Assembly (NCBI GenBank): GCA_031963045.1
Contig: JASSUK010000019.1
Location: 7,398-71,397, forward strand
Source of the DNA: JASSUD01 sp031963045
GTDB lineage: Bacteria; Pseudomonadota; Gammaproteobacteria; Burkholderiales; Burkholderiaceae
Direction: 5' to 3'
Length of the DNA stretch: 64,000 nucleotides
The translations under genes and the position numbers were made by a program. The stretch's first letter is position 1, and each line of letters opens with the position of its first letter. A model generated the notes under the pieces. The model was not told where the DNA came from. It made no database searches and saw only the letters and a list, made by a program, of their open reading frames with translations. Positions 1 to 9,534 of the stretch are shown here, piece after piece.

Positions 1-324
1 TTGTATGGATGTGTTTTTGAACAGGATAAAGCACCTCTAAAAACCGATAAGGAAGAGTGGGAAGATCTGGGAGAACAACTCAAGATGTTCTGGATGCAGG
101 AGATATATAGGGGGATAGGTACGGCTTCTAGTCAGGAGGCCCTGAAAGAACAGATTCAAAAGGAAGTGGCGATCCTGCTCGAAACGAAGTGGCAAGCTAG
201 CCCATGTACAAAACAGCCTTCAGAGATGCAAGAAGAGAAACTGCCATCTACTGCTGTAAAGCAGGCTTTTTGGGAAGCTATGGCCAGTCAAAATACGGCA
301 GGCAGCCTGCCGAAAATGGCATAA
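1..324 (+). CDS. Unrecognised protein, C-terminal part (5' end outside the window)
   Basis: An open frame enters from the left edge and stops at a TAA at 322-324. The first codon in the window is TTG, so it could be a start, but no ribosome binding site can be seen and the frame probably continues upstream. The visible 107 residues are hydrophilic and rich in Glu, Lys and Gln, with likely helical stretches (residues 15-65) and no membrane segment. I recognise no family. A perfect 31-bp inverted repeat lies 45 bp downstream and could end its transcript. The next gene starts at 626. Confidence 0.4.
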   Translation: MYGCVFEQDKAPLKTDKEEWEDLGEQLKMFWMQEIYRGIGTASSQEALKEQIQKEVAILLETKWQASPCTKQPSEMQEEKLPSTAVKQAFWEAMASQNTAGSLPKMA

Positions 325-369
325 ATAGCTTTGAAAACTACAGTCTGTTACGCCTGATCATTCTCAACT

Positions 370-453
370 GGCAAAACCCCCATAAATATTGTGAAGTGGC
401 CCAAAACGTTAGATATCTAAGCGCCACTTCACAATATTTATGGGGGTTTTGCC
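370..453. repeat. Perfect 31-bp inverted repeat (large hairpin)
   Basis: Arms 370-400 and 423-453 are perfect reverse complements, separated by a 22-base loop. The outer ends begin with GGCAAAACCCCC, so the transcript's 3' arm carries GGGGGUUUU. It may be a terminator for the frame ending at 324, or a miniature inverted-repeat element. It is not a copy of the dispersed palindrome seen elsewhere in the window. Confidence 0.85.
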
Positions 454-625
454 ATAGAGGAAGAGGGTAACCGTAGTTCCAGAGGAAAGCTTCTGTAATC
501 ACTTTCTAAATACAGTGTTCATAGGACTGCAATATACGGTCTGCCCGCCTATATTTTCTACTTAAATAAGATCATTCTTTCAGGATTGGATAAGTCTAAT
601 ATCTAGATGCAAAGGTAGCTTCCTT

Positions 626-2098
626 ATGCTTATATCGCTCAGTCCTACTATTTTTGATGCAGGTCAGCTATTCAGGGGCCGTGGTGAAGGCGCAAAAAGT
701 ACGGTTCAAGATCAAAAAAAATTTATTAGTAAGTGCGCTCCGCTCAGCAAACTAATTCATAATCACACTTCACCGGATGGGGTTGCGCGCCTCTCGCGTT
801 GGTATAAGGGTAAGTTGCTTCCTGAAGAGGACACAGAAAGCTGGAATTCTTACTTATTTAAGGTAGGATCGCTAGTAGGTTATGGATTGGGTCTTTTTCA
901 GGACCTAGATGCACTTTCTGAAAAAGCTAATGCATTACATACTGCTTTTAATGCGTTAGCGCCCGAAGAGCAAGAGTACGAACAGCCCCGTATTCAGGAA
1001 AAATTGCAAGCTATTTATGCAGAACAGCAAACCATTTATGCTTTGCTAGATAGAGCCCCAGAAGAGAACCGAGAAGATTCGCCAGTTTTAAAAAAAATGC
1101 AAGAAATGGGCATGGATCTTGTATCAACGGGTTTGATGCAACACATGCAAGTCGTGAATCAAGAACTATTACACATAGAGCAAGAAGAAGAGCCTCATAT
1201 TACTTCGCTAGCGAAGTATGTGGTTTCAGTGCCTAGAACAGAGACAGTGATTGGCAGCATTGCAGCCCTTGTGGGGGCGCTCGGAGTGATTCTGCAAATA
1301 CCCACTATTGTATGTGTCCTGTCTGCTTTTCTTGCTATTTCAATGATTATAATCCGATGTGTTAAATCTATAATTTCAGATAAGCATCATGCTAAAAAAC
1401 ATGACATGCTTATACTTCAAGAGGTAATGAGCCAATATATGGAAACGGTAAACAATGCCATTAGGGCTATTTTTCAAATTAAACAAGACACTACGGATAT
1501 TAAGGGTACCCTTGGACGCTTAGAGGAAAAAATCAATAACGCTCCACCCCCCATTACCTATAATGTAATTCAGGTTGTCGACCCAAAATACCTTCTCCCA
1601 CCTGAACAGCAGCTGCTTTTAGCGCAGGGTTCCGCAACGCGACCAGCCATTACGCTTTCTAGGGAAGGACAAGAATCAGCGAAAACGCTTGTCAATTACC
1701 AGCCAAGAGCACATAAAACCTCATTCGGTTCAGTAACTTCAAATTCCTCGAGTGCCTCTGCATCACCAATTATTGGGAGGTTCCCTAGTCCTGAAATAGA
1801 AGAGGAAGATAGCTCCTTTACTCAACACAATGCTTCATCCTCTAAAGGTAAAGGAAGGGCTGAACCTATTATTTTTGAAGAACCTAATATTGATGAACTC
1901 CTTTCATCCGATTCAGAATCAGATTCTGATGAAGTGCTAACAGCAGAAGAAAAAACGCAACTCAAAAAAGCAAGGGCGCAAAGAAAAGCAGAAAAAAACG
2001 CGAAGATTAGAGCTTTTGCTCTGCAATTTGAAGAACAACAAAAAAAGATAAATAAGCAAGCCGCTATTCTTAATGCGCTTGGCGTTAATGTTAACTAA
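626..2098 (+). CDS. Hypothetical membrane protein with coiled coil and acidic Ser-rich tail (candidate effector)
   Basis: This 490-residue protein belongs to no family I recognise. Residues 95-190 are Glu/Gln-rich and probably helical. Residues about 207-249 form two hydrophobic segments joined by a very short turn. A coiled-coil-like stretch follows at 265-315. The C-terminal third is low-complexity: Ser-rich around 370-400, strongly acidic (SDSESDSDE) near 430, then a Lys/Glu/Gln helix to the end. There is no N-terminal signal peptide. One central hydrophobic pair inside a hydrophilic protein resembles secreted proteins that insert into host membranes, such as chlamydial Inc proteins, but that function is inference. 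The ATG at 626 has only a weak AAGGTAG-like site upstream. A hairpin at 2110-2136 separates it from the convergent gene. Confidence 0.7.
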   Translation: MLISLSPTIFDAGQLFRGRGEGAKSTVQDQKKFISKCAPLSKLIHNHTSPDGVARLSRWYKGKLLPEEDTESWNSYLFKVGSLVGYGLGLFQDLDALSEKANALHTAFNALAPEEQEYEQPRIQEKLQAIYAEQQTIYALLDRAPEENREDSPVLKKMQEMGMDLVSTGLMQHMQVVNQELLHIEQEEEPHITSLAKYVVSVPRTETVIGSIAALVGALGVILQIPTIVCVLSAFLAISMIIIRCVKSIISDKHHAKKHDMLILQEVMSQYMETVNNAIRAIFQIKQDTTDIKGTLGRLEEKINNAPPPITYNVIQVVDPKYLLPPEQQLLLAQGSATRPAITLSREGQESAKTLVNYQPRAHKTSFGSVTSNSSSASASPIIGRFPSPEIEEEDSSFTQHNASSSKGKGRAEPIIFEEPNIDELLSSDSESDSDEVLTAEEKTQLKKARAQRKAEKNAKIRAFALQFEEQQKKINKQAAILNALGVNVN

Positions 2099-2109
2099 CG
2101 TTTATATAG

Positions 2110-2136
2110 TGGAGCGCGAAATTCTATAGCGCTCCA
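2110..2136. terminator. Hairpin between convergent genes
   Basis: TGGAGCGC (2110-2117) pairs with GCGCTCCA (2129-2136) across an 11-base loop. It lies 11 bp after the stop of the upstream + gene and 20 bp before the stop of the - gene, so it is placed to terminate both. No long T tract follows, so efficiency is uncertain. Confidence 0.5.
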
Positions 2137-2155
2137 TCTCATCCGTATATTTCTA

Positions 2156-2857
2156 CTATACCAACAATGCCTCTATTGCGTACATAGCTCTTAACCTTTC
2201 GACATTGCTCGGGTCTTCTGCCACGGCCAGTATAATTTCTAACTTTGCCATAAGCATTGTATTTGGAGGTGAGAACACCTGGTTTTGATTTGCTACACGT
2301 TCTTTAAGCGCATTCAGTGCAGCTCTTGCTGGTATCGCAGCAGTCGTGGCTTGTTGTGATGTCAGAAGCTCTGAGCTCATTCCTTCTGTAAACTCCTCTA
2401 TACCTAAACCTGATAAATAGCCTGTAAGAATATCCTGCAGCGCTACTAATACTTTTGTATCTCTCACAAACTCTTCTCGACTATCTACTCTTTCTTGCGC
2501 AAGCATTACCCAAAAATAGGGCACTATCGTAAGAAAAATCGTACCTGACAGAATAAGCAGGCTTATCGCAGGGGCTGTGAGAGACCAGAACGAGACGCTG
2601 GCAATGCAACCTGCAATCATACCCACACCCAAGAACGACTTTACAAATACATTATTCCCTCGTGCGCATAGGAGCGTCCATGCAGATAAAGGTTGGATAG
2701 AGTCCAAAAAACTATGCTGTGGAACTGGCGGTGTTTCAGAAAGTAAAGGAAGCTGCTCTGCTGCTTCTGCGTCAGCAGTAATAGGATTTATAGTATCGGT
2801 CCTAGCTACCGCGCCATATGACAATGGAAGAAGAGGATACGTTCCAACAGGGTTCAT
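2156..2857 (-). CDS. Hypothetical protein with paired hydrophobic segments
   Basis: A 233-residue protein of unknown family. A Pro/Ala-rich N-terminal region without a signal peptide is followed by two adjacent hydrophobic helices at about residues 74-93 and 95-118. The C-terminal part is soluble and helical. The ATG at 2855-2857 is preceded by AGGAAA at suitable spacing, which supports this start. Gene layout and protein architecture match the neighbouring 278- and 176-residue proteins and the 139-residue protein at 22103, although their sequences are not obviously alike. A small hairpin (2910-2928) lies upstream. Membrane insertion is well supported by hydropathy; a host-directed role is inference. 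Confidence 0.65.
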   Translation of the reverse strand: MNPVGTYPLLPLSYGAVARTDTINPITADAEAAEQLPLLSETPPVPQHSFLDSIQPLSAWTLLCARGNNVFVKSFLGVGMIAGCIASVSFWSLTAPAISLLILSGTIFLTIVPYFWVMLAQERVDSREEFVRDTKVLVALQDILTGYLSGLGIEEFTEGMSSELLTSQQATTAAIPARAALNALKERVANQNQVFSPPNTMLMAKLEIILAVAEDPSNVERLRAMYAIEALLV

Positions 2858-2909
2858 TGATATATTTCCTATGCTAGTAAGCCATTTTTTTCAAATAGAA
2901 AAAATGAAG

Positions 2910-2928
2910 GAGGTGCATAACGCACCTC
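2910..2928 (-). terminator. Small hairpin upstream of the 233-residue gene
   Basis: GAGGTGC (2910-2916) pairs with GCACCTC (2922-2928) over a 5-base loop. Read on the minus strand it is followed by CTTCATTTTTTC, which looks like an intrinsic terminator or attenuator ahead of the gene starting at 2857. Confidence 0.35.
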
Positions 2929-3132
2929 TTATACATATCAAGCAGTGTTTAATAAATCGCATAAACTACCGAAATAGCATTGGGAAATAGGCAATCTTTC
3001 GTGTATTAAACTTATATTTATTAGCTATCTAAAGCGTGGTCAAGAAAATTTTTGAAGGTTCGTTATTCTATTTTTATACTTTTGGACCATATAGGAGAAG
3101 CTATTATTTATTCGCCGTAACCGCACAAGCAT

Positions 3133-3325
3133 CTATATGTGGCGATATTCTTGTGCTAGTCGATCTGGATTTTGTAATAAAAATTTTACTTCTTCCCACA
3201 CAGCTATTTCTATAGCGTGGCGTAGAGGCAGCAGCTGATCAATAAGCAAGTGGGGAGCTTTTTAGCGTATCTTTGATCCATGCAGCAGGCTCAATGCCAC
3301 CTCGCTTAGCGGTAGCGAGGTTAAT
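3133..3325 (-). pseudogene. Decayed mobile-element fragments (IS66-like and recombinase-like)
   Basis: No gene is intact between 2858 and 3401. Reading the minus strand at about 3255-3320 gives LATAKRGGIEPAAWIKDTL, which resembles the C-terminal end of IS66 transposases (typical pattern TAK.NG..P..WL...L). One frame shift later (3133-3250) the frame reads LIDQLLPLRHAIEIAVWEE and then FLLQNPDRLAQEY before a TAG. The first part resembles the IS66 terminal IDELLP motif. The second resembles the AVW..V..LL.DP..L..EY motif of large serine recombinases. Both calls rest on motif memory only. The region is clearly broken coding DNA. Confidence 0.4.
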
Positions 3326-3401
3326 TTAGCCGCGTCAATGTGTGGCTAGTGTATCGCTTACGGAGAGATTGTGAATGTGCGCTAATAGCGTATTTATGCC
3401 A

Positions 3402-4238
3402 TCAAGCGCATATCAATAAGGGGTGCCGTACTTCCTGTTGGCTTTCGACTGGCTCTGCTGTATTAGATCCGCCATCGCCTTGAGTAGACGCTGACTCTGA
3501 TTCTGGATTGAGCGTGTATTTAAAGCAGAACATAAAGCCGCCTCCAATCGCAAGTGCCGCTGCGGTTATGTAGTTGAGGGCTATTGCCAATTCTCGGATA
3601 GGAAGCCCTATGACACAGTTCAAAAGTGGGCTGAGAGAACAGCTAGCGAAGAAAGAAGCCACTGCGCAATCCATAAAATATGTTGTTCTGTCCGCAAAAA
3701 ATGAAGTCTTTTCCTCCCGATCTTTTTGTGTTTCTGTTGTGGACGGATTAAGAGCATTTTGTATTGATTTTTTCTCTTGCGTCAACGACTCTTTTTGCTT
3801 AAGTAAATAAAAAGAATAAAGAGATATACCATTTGAAATTACAAATGCGCCTACACATAGGATGCTGCAAGCTATCTGTAGCCCTAAGAGAGGAAATCCA
3901 ACTATCGGTATACATCCCACTAATGGAGTGACGGCAAACTTCGTCAATAGATAAACCAAGATGCTACTGTCTAAAATAGTATCCCGCATCTTTTTGTAGC
4001 CATCTATGCTTTTTTGAAGCTTTTGAATTTCTGCTTCTAGCTCTTCAATGCGAGAAGAATTAGCAGCATTATCGCTAGCCTCAAGATGACTGTATAAGGT
4101 AGTAGCAATAGTCGGGAATAGTCGCGCTTGTTTCGCTTCGCTGATGCGTTGTGAATTAGCATCATTACTGCTGCCTTCCCGAGGATTATGTGGGGTAAAA
4201 GTAGCAGGTTGGGTAGCTAAAGTTGAAAATAGGGGCAT
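3402..4238 (-). CDS. Hypothetical membrane protein with coiled coil
   Basis: A 278-residue protein of unknown family. Residues about 60-88 form a short coiled coil (SSRIEELEAEIQKLQKS). Two hydrophobic blocks follow, about 90-147 and 185-240, each long enough for two membrane helices, with a Lys/Glu-rich linker between them. The N-terminus is polar, Ser/Asn-rich and without a signal peptide. The ATG at 4236-4238 has only a weak AAGG upstream. It is the third in a run of four unrecognised membrane proteins in the first 5 kb. Paired hydrophobic blocks with a coiled coil recall bacterial proteins that insert into host membranes. That is inference. Confidence 0.65.
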   Translation of the reverse strand: MPLFSTLATQPATFTPHNPREGSSNDANSQRISEAKQARLFPTIATTLYSHLEASDNAANSSRIEELEAEIQKLQKSIDGYKKMRDTILDSSILVYLLTKFAVTPLVGCIPIVGFPLLGLQIACSILCVGAFVISNGISLYSFYLLKQKESLTQEKKSIQNALNPSTTETQKDREEKTSFFADRTTYFMDCAVASFFASCSLSPLLNCVIGLPIRELAIALNYITAAALAIGGGFMFCFKYTLNPESESASTQGDGGSNTAEPVESQQEVRHPLLICA

Positions 4239-4397
4239 GGCATGGGCCTTAAGCTATCTTTTCTGCTGCTTTCGCAGCAATGGGGGCGATATATCTCGCC
4301 CTAGGAAAGAATGGTGTTTTAGTAGTTTATTAAATGAGAAAGGAACTTTTGCATCGGTGAGATGCGGGTAAGCTTTTGCACATTGAATGATTGCGAA

Positions 4398-4928
4398 TCA
4401 AACAATGTTTTTCCCGAAGCAATTCATTTCCATTGGGGTTAACATTTTTAACGGATCGAGCCAGATAGCTGCTTGAAAGAGTAATGTGCTAACGATAGCC
4501 ACGAGCAATGGAAGAGGGATGCAAGCCACGGGCGTCCCAGAAGCAACTAAGAGACAGCATACAACCAGCGAAGGGCCACCTACAATGAAGCCGAGTACAG
4601 CGGGAACATACTCTCTAACGAAGGATTTTATTACATCAAGTAATCTCTCCTCCATTACCTCAAATAATCTCTCTCCTCCAGCCTCATTGGGCAGAGTGGC
4701 CCATTCATCTTCTATTAGATCCGTGATGAATGGTGCAGGCTTATTAACAAATCCTAAAGGGCGAGTAGAGTTGCTTGCAGTATGAAAGACAGAGGCTATA
4801 TTTTCTGGCTGAGATGTTACTTTGGTGGAGTCAGCTGTAACCTTGCTATGGGTAGAGGGCAAGAGGTAGAGCGGTAAAAAATCGGCAGGCATTAAGTGGT
4901 TGCGTTCTACCATTGCCGCAGTTTGCAT
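4398..4928 (-). CDS. Hypothetical protein with paired hydrophobic segments
   Basis: Read from the ATG at 4926-4928 this is 176 residues. That start has GAGGAA five bases upstream and is better than an in-frame TTG four codons earlier. The first 100 residues are soluble. About residues 110-160 are strongly hydrophobic and split into two helices by a polar/Pro turn. The tail is short. No family is recognised. It shares architecture, not obvious sequence, with the proteins at 2156 and 22103. A non-coding gap of about 250 bp separates it from the FUSC transporter gene. Confidence 0.6.
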   Translation of the reverse strand: MQTAAMVERNHLMPADFLPLYLLPSTHSKVTADSTKVTSQPENIASVFHTASNSTRPLGFVNKPAPFITDLIEDEWATLPNEAGGERLFEVMEERLLDVIKSFVREYVPAVLGFIVGGPSLVVCCLLVASGTPVACIPLPLLVAIVSTLLFQAAIWLDPLKMLTPMEMNCFGKNIV

Positions 4929-5182
4929 GTTATTCCTCAAAATAAGAATCTTCTTATACTATTTATTGCTATCTTCCATAGGTTGTTATGAATTAGTTCC
5001 GAGAATCTAGTTCCACGTTTTTAAATTAATCCAAATTGGCTATGTTGAAAAAAGATAGGCGTGCAGTATTTTTTTCTGAAAAAAATTTTAGAAAAATATT
5101 ATAACCTTTGGCAACTCTACGTGCTTGAATACCTAGTCAGACGCTACGGGGATTCGATCTCGAGATAAAAAATATAATGAAA

Positions 5183-7591
5183 TCAATTTGATAATACCCG
5201 CAACACCTGCGCATCTTTTTGAATGGATTCAGAGGCAGAGATCATTTGTTTGCATTGATGAGCGAGGAGTTTGATTTCGTGTGCGAGGTCTGTGGAGGAT
5301 TCGGCTGAGTTTTCTGTGACTTGGTCGTATTCGGCTTGTAAGGCCAGGTTATCGAGCTCTCGTAGCATATGAAGGGTGTGCTGAGCTTGCGCTTCAGTGG
5401 GCGTTGTATTTGAGCTGGGTGGATTATGGGGTAGGGTGAGTGCTGGGTTGCTCGGTATAGGTAGTGTGGTTGATAGAGCCGTTTCTGCGAGGTTATCGGT
5501 TGAGGTAGAGGAGGCAGGTATTTCTACATGGTGCTCTGCGCGCGCAAGATGGTCATCAATAGTGGTCAGTGCATTATGTAGGGCTTGGGGCTGAGTGGTT
5601 TGCGCTAGCGTAATAAGCGGTGCCACCGCGGTGAGTTGGCCTGCGAGTACATGGCTTTGAATCAGTAAATCATTGAGTTCAACTGCACATTTTTGCTGTG
5701 CTTTAGGTTCTAGCATCATGCGCGAGAAAGCCGTGCCCAGATTGGCAAATGCGATATGCATATTTTTACGAGCTAGCCGGCAGTCGACATCGCGCTCGGC
5801 AAATAAAGTAGCCTGTGCTCTTTGTGCTGCGTAATCGGATCCTTCTGTTAGCGTTGGATCTAGCTTTGTATGGAGTGTGGTGATGGCTTTGAAGTAGTGA
5901 CGCATGGAGCCAATTACTTCTCGAATTAAGGGGCCCATAACGCGGTATTCCCAGTAAGGGAATAGGTGGCTGATGGTAATAGCGATAGCACAGCCAATAG
6001 CAGTGTCGAGCGCACGCTCACCAATTAAACGAAAGCTTTCTGGTGCAAGCAGGTTATACAAAATTAAAACGTAAGAAGAGGTAAACACTACGCTGGTCGG
6101 GTAGTGAAAGAGCGAGAAACTATAGCTCAGTACCAAGCAGGTAAACATGAGCGTCATCAAAATGATGGGCGATTTCACAAAAAATACTAAAACCAGGCTT
6201 GCTGCACATCCTATAAAGGTGCCTACTAAACGTTGTGCATTGTATTGTTTGGTGAGAGAGAAACCGGGTTTCAAAATAACGATGCTGGTTAGACAAATCC
6301 AATAGCTATTGGTTAGGGGCAAAAATTTACCTAGCCATAATCCAAGCGCTACCGCGGTGCTCATGCGCAATGCATGGCGAAAGGTAGGGGAGGCCAATTT
6401 AAGATTAGAAAAAAGCTGCCCTATCGATACATCGCGGTATTTGAGAAAGCGCTGTAGGGCTTGATTGATAATCAATTCAGCAGGCGCACCTGCTAAGGCA
6501 GATTGCTCGCCTGGTTGGGTATGCGCGCGCATTTTTTTTATGAGTCGCGATACGCTTTTGCAGCGCTCGCAAGCTGCTACTAGTGCGGCATAGGCTTCAG
6601 GATGTTGAACGGGAAATTGCTTGCGGCGAAGTACGTCAATCTCATAGTCCAGGGCGCGTAATTCTGCTTTGACGCGGCTGCGACGCTCAAGAGGGCGATT
6701 TTGAAGTGCAGCAAGTCCTACTTCTTCGAGATCTTGGGCGCTTTTTTCTAGGAAGTCGTGGAAAAAAACCAAAATGTCAGAGGCGCCAAATGTGGCGCGC
6801 ATCAATGCATATTCTGCATGGGCAGCCACAATCATATTGTGTAAATCGACAATATGAATAAATAAATTAAAGAGCAGAGTGCGGCGCACATCTAGTTTTT
6901 TGGAGCGTAATTCCGGCAGGTTGCGCAACACAATATCGCGTGCTGCATCTTGTAAATTGACAGCAGCAACCTGTTTGGTGATGAGCAGCGCATAGCAATC
7001 TTCTAGATCGGTATCTAAACGATAAAAACGTGCTCTGGCTCGTAAATACTGTGCAGTCGCTAAAACGCTTTCAGCAATTGCTTGTTGTTCTAGGCGTGCG
7101 TTTTGCCAGCGACTGACGAGCGTGCTCCAGTAGGTATACCAAAGCCCCCCTACTAGTACCCAACATGCGTTTAGCAGTGCTTCTTCCGATGTGAAGTGTT
7201 TATTGAGGGTGACCGCCATCACAAATAAAGCACCGAAGCTGATTTGCGGCCATCTAAATCCATAGGCTACCAGCATCGAAAATAAGAAGGTCAATGGCAC
7301 AATGGTAAGCCACATGGGCGCAGACCACCCTGTGGCTAAGCCCGTAATGAGGGCAGATACAAAGCTAATAAGCGAGCACATCAACATATCGTTGTGCTTG
7401 TGTTTTAGCGGTCCTGGCATATCGACTGCGCAGGCTGCAAGTGCGCCAGTTGAGAGGGTGAACCCTAGCCCTGGATTATGAAAGACCAGCAGCAGCACTA
7501 CAGGTGGCAGGGAAAGCCCAGCTGCAATACGCAGGCCGCCATAAAAATATTGGCTGTATAAAAAACGCTGGATATGGGTGGCGTAGCGCAT
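5183..7591 (-). CDS. FUSC-family (YccS/YhfK-like) inner-membrane protein, putative aromatic compound exporter
   Basis: An 802-residue protein with the two-half layout of the FUSC/YccS/YhfK family. An N-terminal hydrophobic block (about residues 15-160) is followed by a long soluble helical region (160-400), then a second hydrophobic block (about 410-540) and a soluble C-terminal tail. The second block contains the conserved ALGLWLGKFLPLTNSYW pattern. Family members are inner-membrane proteins implicated in efflux of aromatic acids such as fusaric acid, usually with a periplasmic adaptor. No adaptor gene is adjacent, so this may be the stand-alone YccS type. The tail is Thr/Ser/Pro-rich and looks variable. 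The gene is divergent from the F-box/ankyrin gene at 7705. Confidence 0.85.
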   Translation of the reverse strand: MRYATHIQRFLYSQYFYGGLRIAAGLSLPPVVLLLVFHNPGLGFTLSTGALAACAVDMPGPLKHKHNDMLMCSLISFVSALITGLATGWSAPMWLTIVPLTFLFSMLVAYGFRWPQISFGALFVMAVTLNKHFTSEEALLNACWVLVGGLWYTYWSTLVSRWQNARLEQQAIAESVLATAQYLRARARFYRLDTDLEDCYALLITKQVAAVNLQDAARDIVLRNLPELRSKKLDVRRTLLFNLFIHIVDLHNMIVAAHAEYALMRATFGASDILVFFHDFLEKSAQDLEEVGLAALQNRPLERRSRVKAELRALDYEIDVLRRKQFPVQHPEAYAALVAACERCKSVSRLIKKMRAHTQPGEQSALAGAPAELIINQALQRFLKYRDVSIGQLFSNLKLASPTFRHALRMSTAVALGLWLGKFLPLTNSYWICLTSIVILKPGFSLTKQYNAQRLVGTFIGCAASLVLVFFVKSPIILMTLMFTCLVLSYSFSLFHYPTSVVFTSSYVLILYNLLAPESFRLIGERALDTAIGCAIAITISHLFPYWEYRVMGPLIREVIGSMRHYFKAITTLHTKLDPTLTEGSDYAAQRAQATLFAERDVDCRLARKNMHIAFANLGTAFSRMMLEPKAQQKCAVELNDLLIQSHVLAGQLTAVAPLITLAQTTQPQALHNALTTIDDHLARAEHHVEIPASSTSTDNLAETALSTTLPIPSNPALTLPHNPPSSNTTPTEAQAQHTLHMLRELDNLALQAEYDQVTENSAESSTDLAHEIKLLAHQCKQMISASESIQKDAQVLRVLSN

Positions 7592-7670
7592 GTGCAGTCG
7601 TAAGTTTAGATTCAGTTTAATCTGACAGATTAAACATCTATGAGGAAGGCATACATAATATAAAAGAACG

Positions 7671-7688
7671 TATATTCCAGGGAATATA
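7671..7688. promoter_or_regulatory. 18-bp palindrome upstream of the F-box/ankyrin gene
   Basis: TATATTCC-AG-GGAATATA is a perfect palindrome 17 bp before the ATG at 7705, in the divergent region between the FUSC gene and the F-box/ankyrin gene. It could be an operator or overlap a -10 region. No regulator is identified. Confidence 0.3.
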
Positions 7689-7704
7689 TTTGCATAGGGA
7701 ATGT

Positions 7705-9477
7705 ATGTCTTTACAAATTTTTTCTAGTGTCCATCCGTCTTTCACGTGCCGGCTGCACGCTGCAATACCCGTTAAAAAGCAAGTACTTACTCTTTTTTCA
7801 CGAAAAGAGGCATCCGACGCTGATTTTTGCCCCAGGCAACAGAGGGAGTCTCTTCGTAAATCTGCACAGATAGATAGGTCCGAAGTAGATGCACTACCTA
7901 GCGTAGGTGCTCAGCTATCGCACGTTCAACAGTCGGGTGTAGAACTATGCGCAATATTGCCGCCAGAGCTGTGGGCTTTGATTTTTGATCATCTTCCGCT
8001 CCAAGATATGTATCGCGCTAGAGGAGTGAGCCGGCCGGCTCACGACATTATAAATAGCCTTTTGCCGGTTGCTCCTCGATCGCATTTATTTAAAGATCAG
8101 GCGGATATAAACTGTTTTTTGGCCACTTATGATGCCAAAGATAGCGGCCGGGCTATACGTGCTTTATATTATTTGGTTCACTCTAAACAAGCTCAATGTG
8201 GATACATTCCGGATATAAAAAAAATATTAGCCTTGCCGGATAAAAATAGAGAATTGAATGTATTAATCGAAGCGTGTTCTTTTGAAGAAAAACAAATAGA
8301 GACATTAAAAAATACTGCATGGAGTGTGGCTCAGCTACATTATATAAAGTCTTCAAATTTTATTCTGGAGCGTGTGCGGGGTGCGGAGTTAAATCTCGAT
8401 CATTTTTTAAAAATCCCTGACGAATATTTAAAGTTCAAAGTATTTGACATACTGTGGATTGGCCAGAGGCAAGTAATGGTCGATATGGTGGCCAGTGGCT
8501 TTTTTCTAAATATGCGTGATAGCTTTGGCCTTGCTCCCATACATCACTGTGCCATTGAAGGAAATACTCGGCTGCTTAAGGAATTGCTGGGCTATGCTCC
8601 TAATGTGCATATCACTGATTATCAAGGGCGTACAGCCTTGCATTATGCTGCCAAGAAAAAAAATGCAGATATGGTTGCGTGCTTGCTAGAGCATGGCGCT
8701 AGTGCGCAGAGTATAGATGCCGCAGAATGCACTCCTTTGCTTTATGCAATAAAAAATCATTGTAAAGAAAATGCCCGTATTCTCATTCCAAAAATGGCGC
8801 AATGTGATGATATAGACTTAATAGGTATGAGCGCACTGCATTATGCGGTGAGGTACCATGATCTGGATATATGCCTCGCATTGCTCGAGAAAAACGCCAG
8901 TGTAAAAATACCTAATGCGCAGGGCCATACTGCTTTGCACTATGCCGTTATACGGAAATTTTCAGCATCTTTTAAATTGCTTGTAGAAGCTGGCGCCGAT
9001 GTGCATCAGGTGGGGAATAATAAATATACGGCCTATGTGAATCAAAAAGACGCTAGAGGATTGACTGCTTTGCACCATGCTGCTGAGCGCGGAAGTATAG
9101 AAGCGGTTCTTTTTCTGATAGAACATGGTGGTAATTTGCATGCACGAGATCATTATGGGCGCACTCCTTTGCACTGTGCTGCAATGAAAGGGCATGTACA
9201 GCTTATCTCTTTACTAAGTTCTGTCGATTTATGTGATCTAGCTTGTCATGCTGGGAAGACGGCACTGCACTACGCAGCCTTATCAGGTAACAGTCATACT
9301 GTACGTATGCTGCTTCGGATAGGCGTGTCGCTTCCTTTACGTGACAAAAAAGGCAGGAATGCTTTTGAGTATGCGCTTAGAACTTTGCATTTCAAATCTG
9401 CACAGGTTTTACTGGCTGCTTATATGCAAAGCTTGGCAAAGCGCTCTTTTTTTCATACTTTGCGCTCTATTAGATAA
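7705..9477 (+). CDS. F-box and ankyrin-repeat protein (candidate host-directed effector)
   Basis: Start ATG 7705 is chosen because AGGGA lies just upstream; an in-frame TTG at 7690 is less likely. Residues about 84-117 contain an F-box-like helix set (LPPELWALIFDHLPLQDMY). Residues about 272-575 hold eight or nine ankyrin repeats, with recurrent G.TALHYAA and LLEHGAS signatures. F-box domains bind Skp1 in eukaryotic SCF ubiquitin ligases, and ankyrin repeats bind protein targets. In bacteria this pairing is known from effectors such as Legionella AnkB. The protein has no signal peptide. Secretion and a host ubiquitin role are inferred. It ends 57 bp before a palindromic element shared with the convergent pgi gene. 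Confidence 0.85.
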   Translation: MSLQIFSSVHPSFTCRLHAAIPVKKQVLTLFSRKEASDADFCPRQQRESLRKSAQIDRSEVDALPSVGAQLSHVQQSGVELCAILPPELWALIFDHLPLQDMYRARGVSRPAHDIINSLLPVAPRSHLFKDQADINCFLATYDAKDSGRAIRALYYLVHSKQAQCGYIPDIKKILALPDKNRELNVLIEACSFEEKQIETLKNTAWSVAQLHYIKSSNFILERVRGAELNLDHFLKIPDEYLKFKVFDILWIGQRQVMVDMVASGFFLNMRDSFGLAPIHHCAIEGNTRLLKELLGYAPNVHITDYQGRTALHYAAKKKNADMVACLLEHGASAQSIDAAECTPLLYAIKNHCKENARILIPKMAQCDDIDLIGMSALHYAVRYHDLDICLALLEKNASVKIPNAQGHTALHYAVIRKFSASFKLLVEAGADVHQVGNNKYTAYVNQKDARGLTALHHAAERGSIEAVLFLIEHGGNLHARDHYGRTPLHCAAMKGHVQLISLLSSVDLCDLACHAGKTALHYAALSGNSHTVRMLLRIGVSLPLRDKKGRNAFEYALRTLHFKSAQVLLAAYMQSLAKRSFFHTLRSIR

Positions 9478-9534
9478 AGCGTATTTTGATAAGTTCCTAA
9501 CCTTTTATCTTTAACCCTCATGTCTTTGCGATAG

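Noticed and set aside
204..470. 88-codon + frame overlapping the first gene and the large hairpin
   Set aside because: It runs through the 31-bp inverted repeat and overlaps a longer frame. There is no support for coding.
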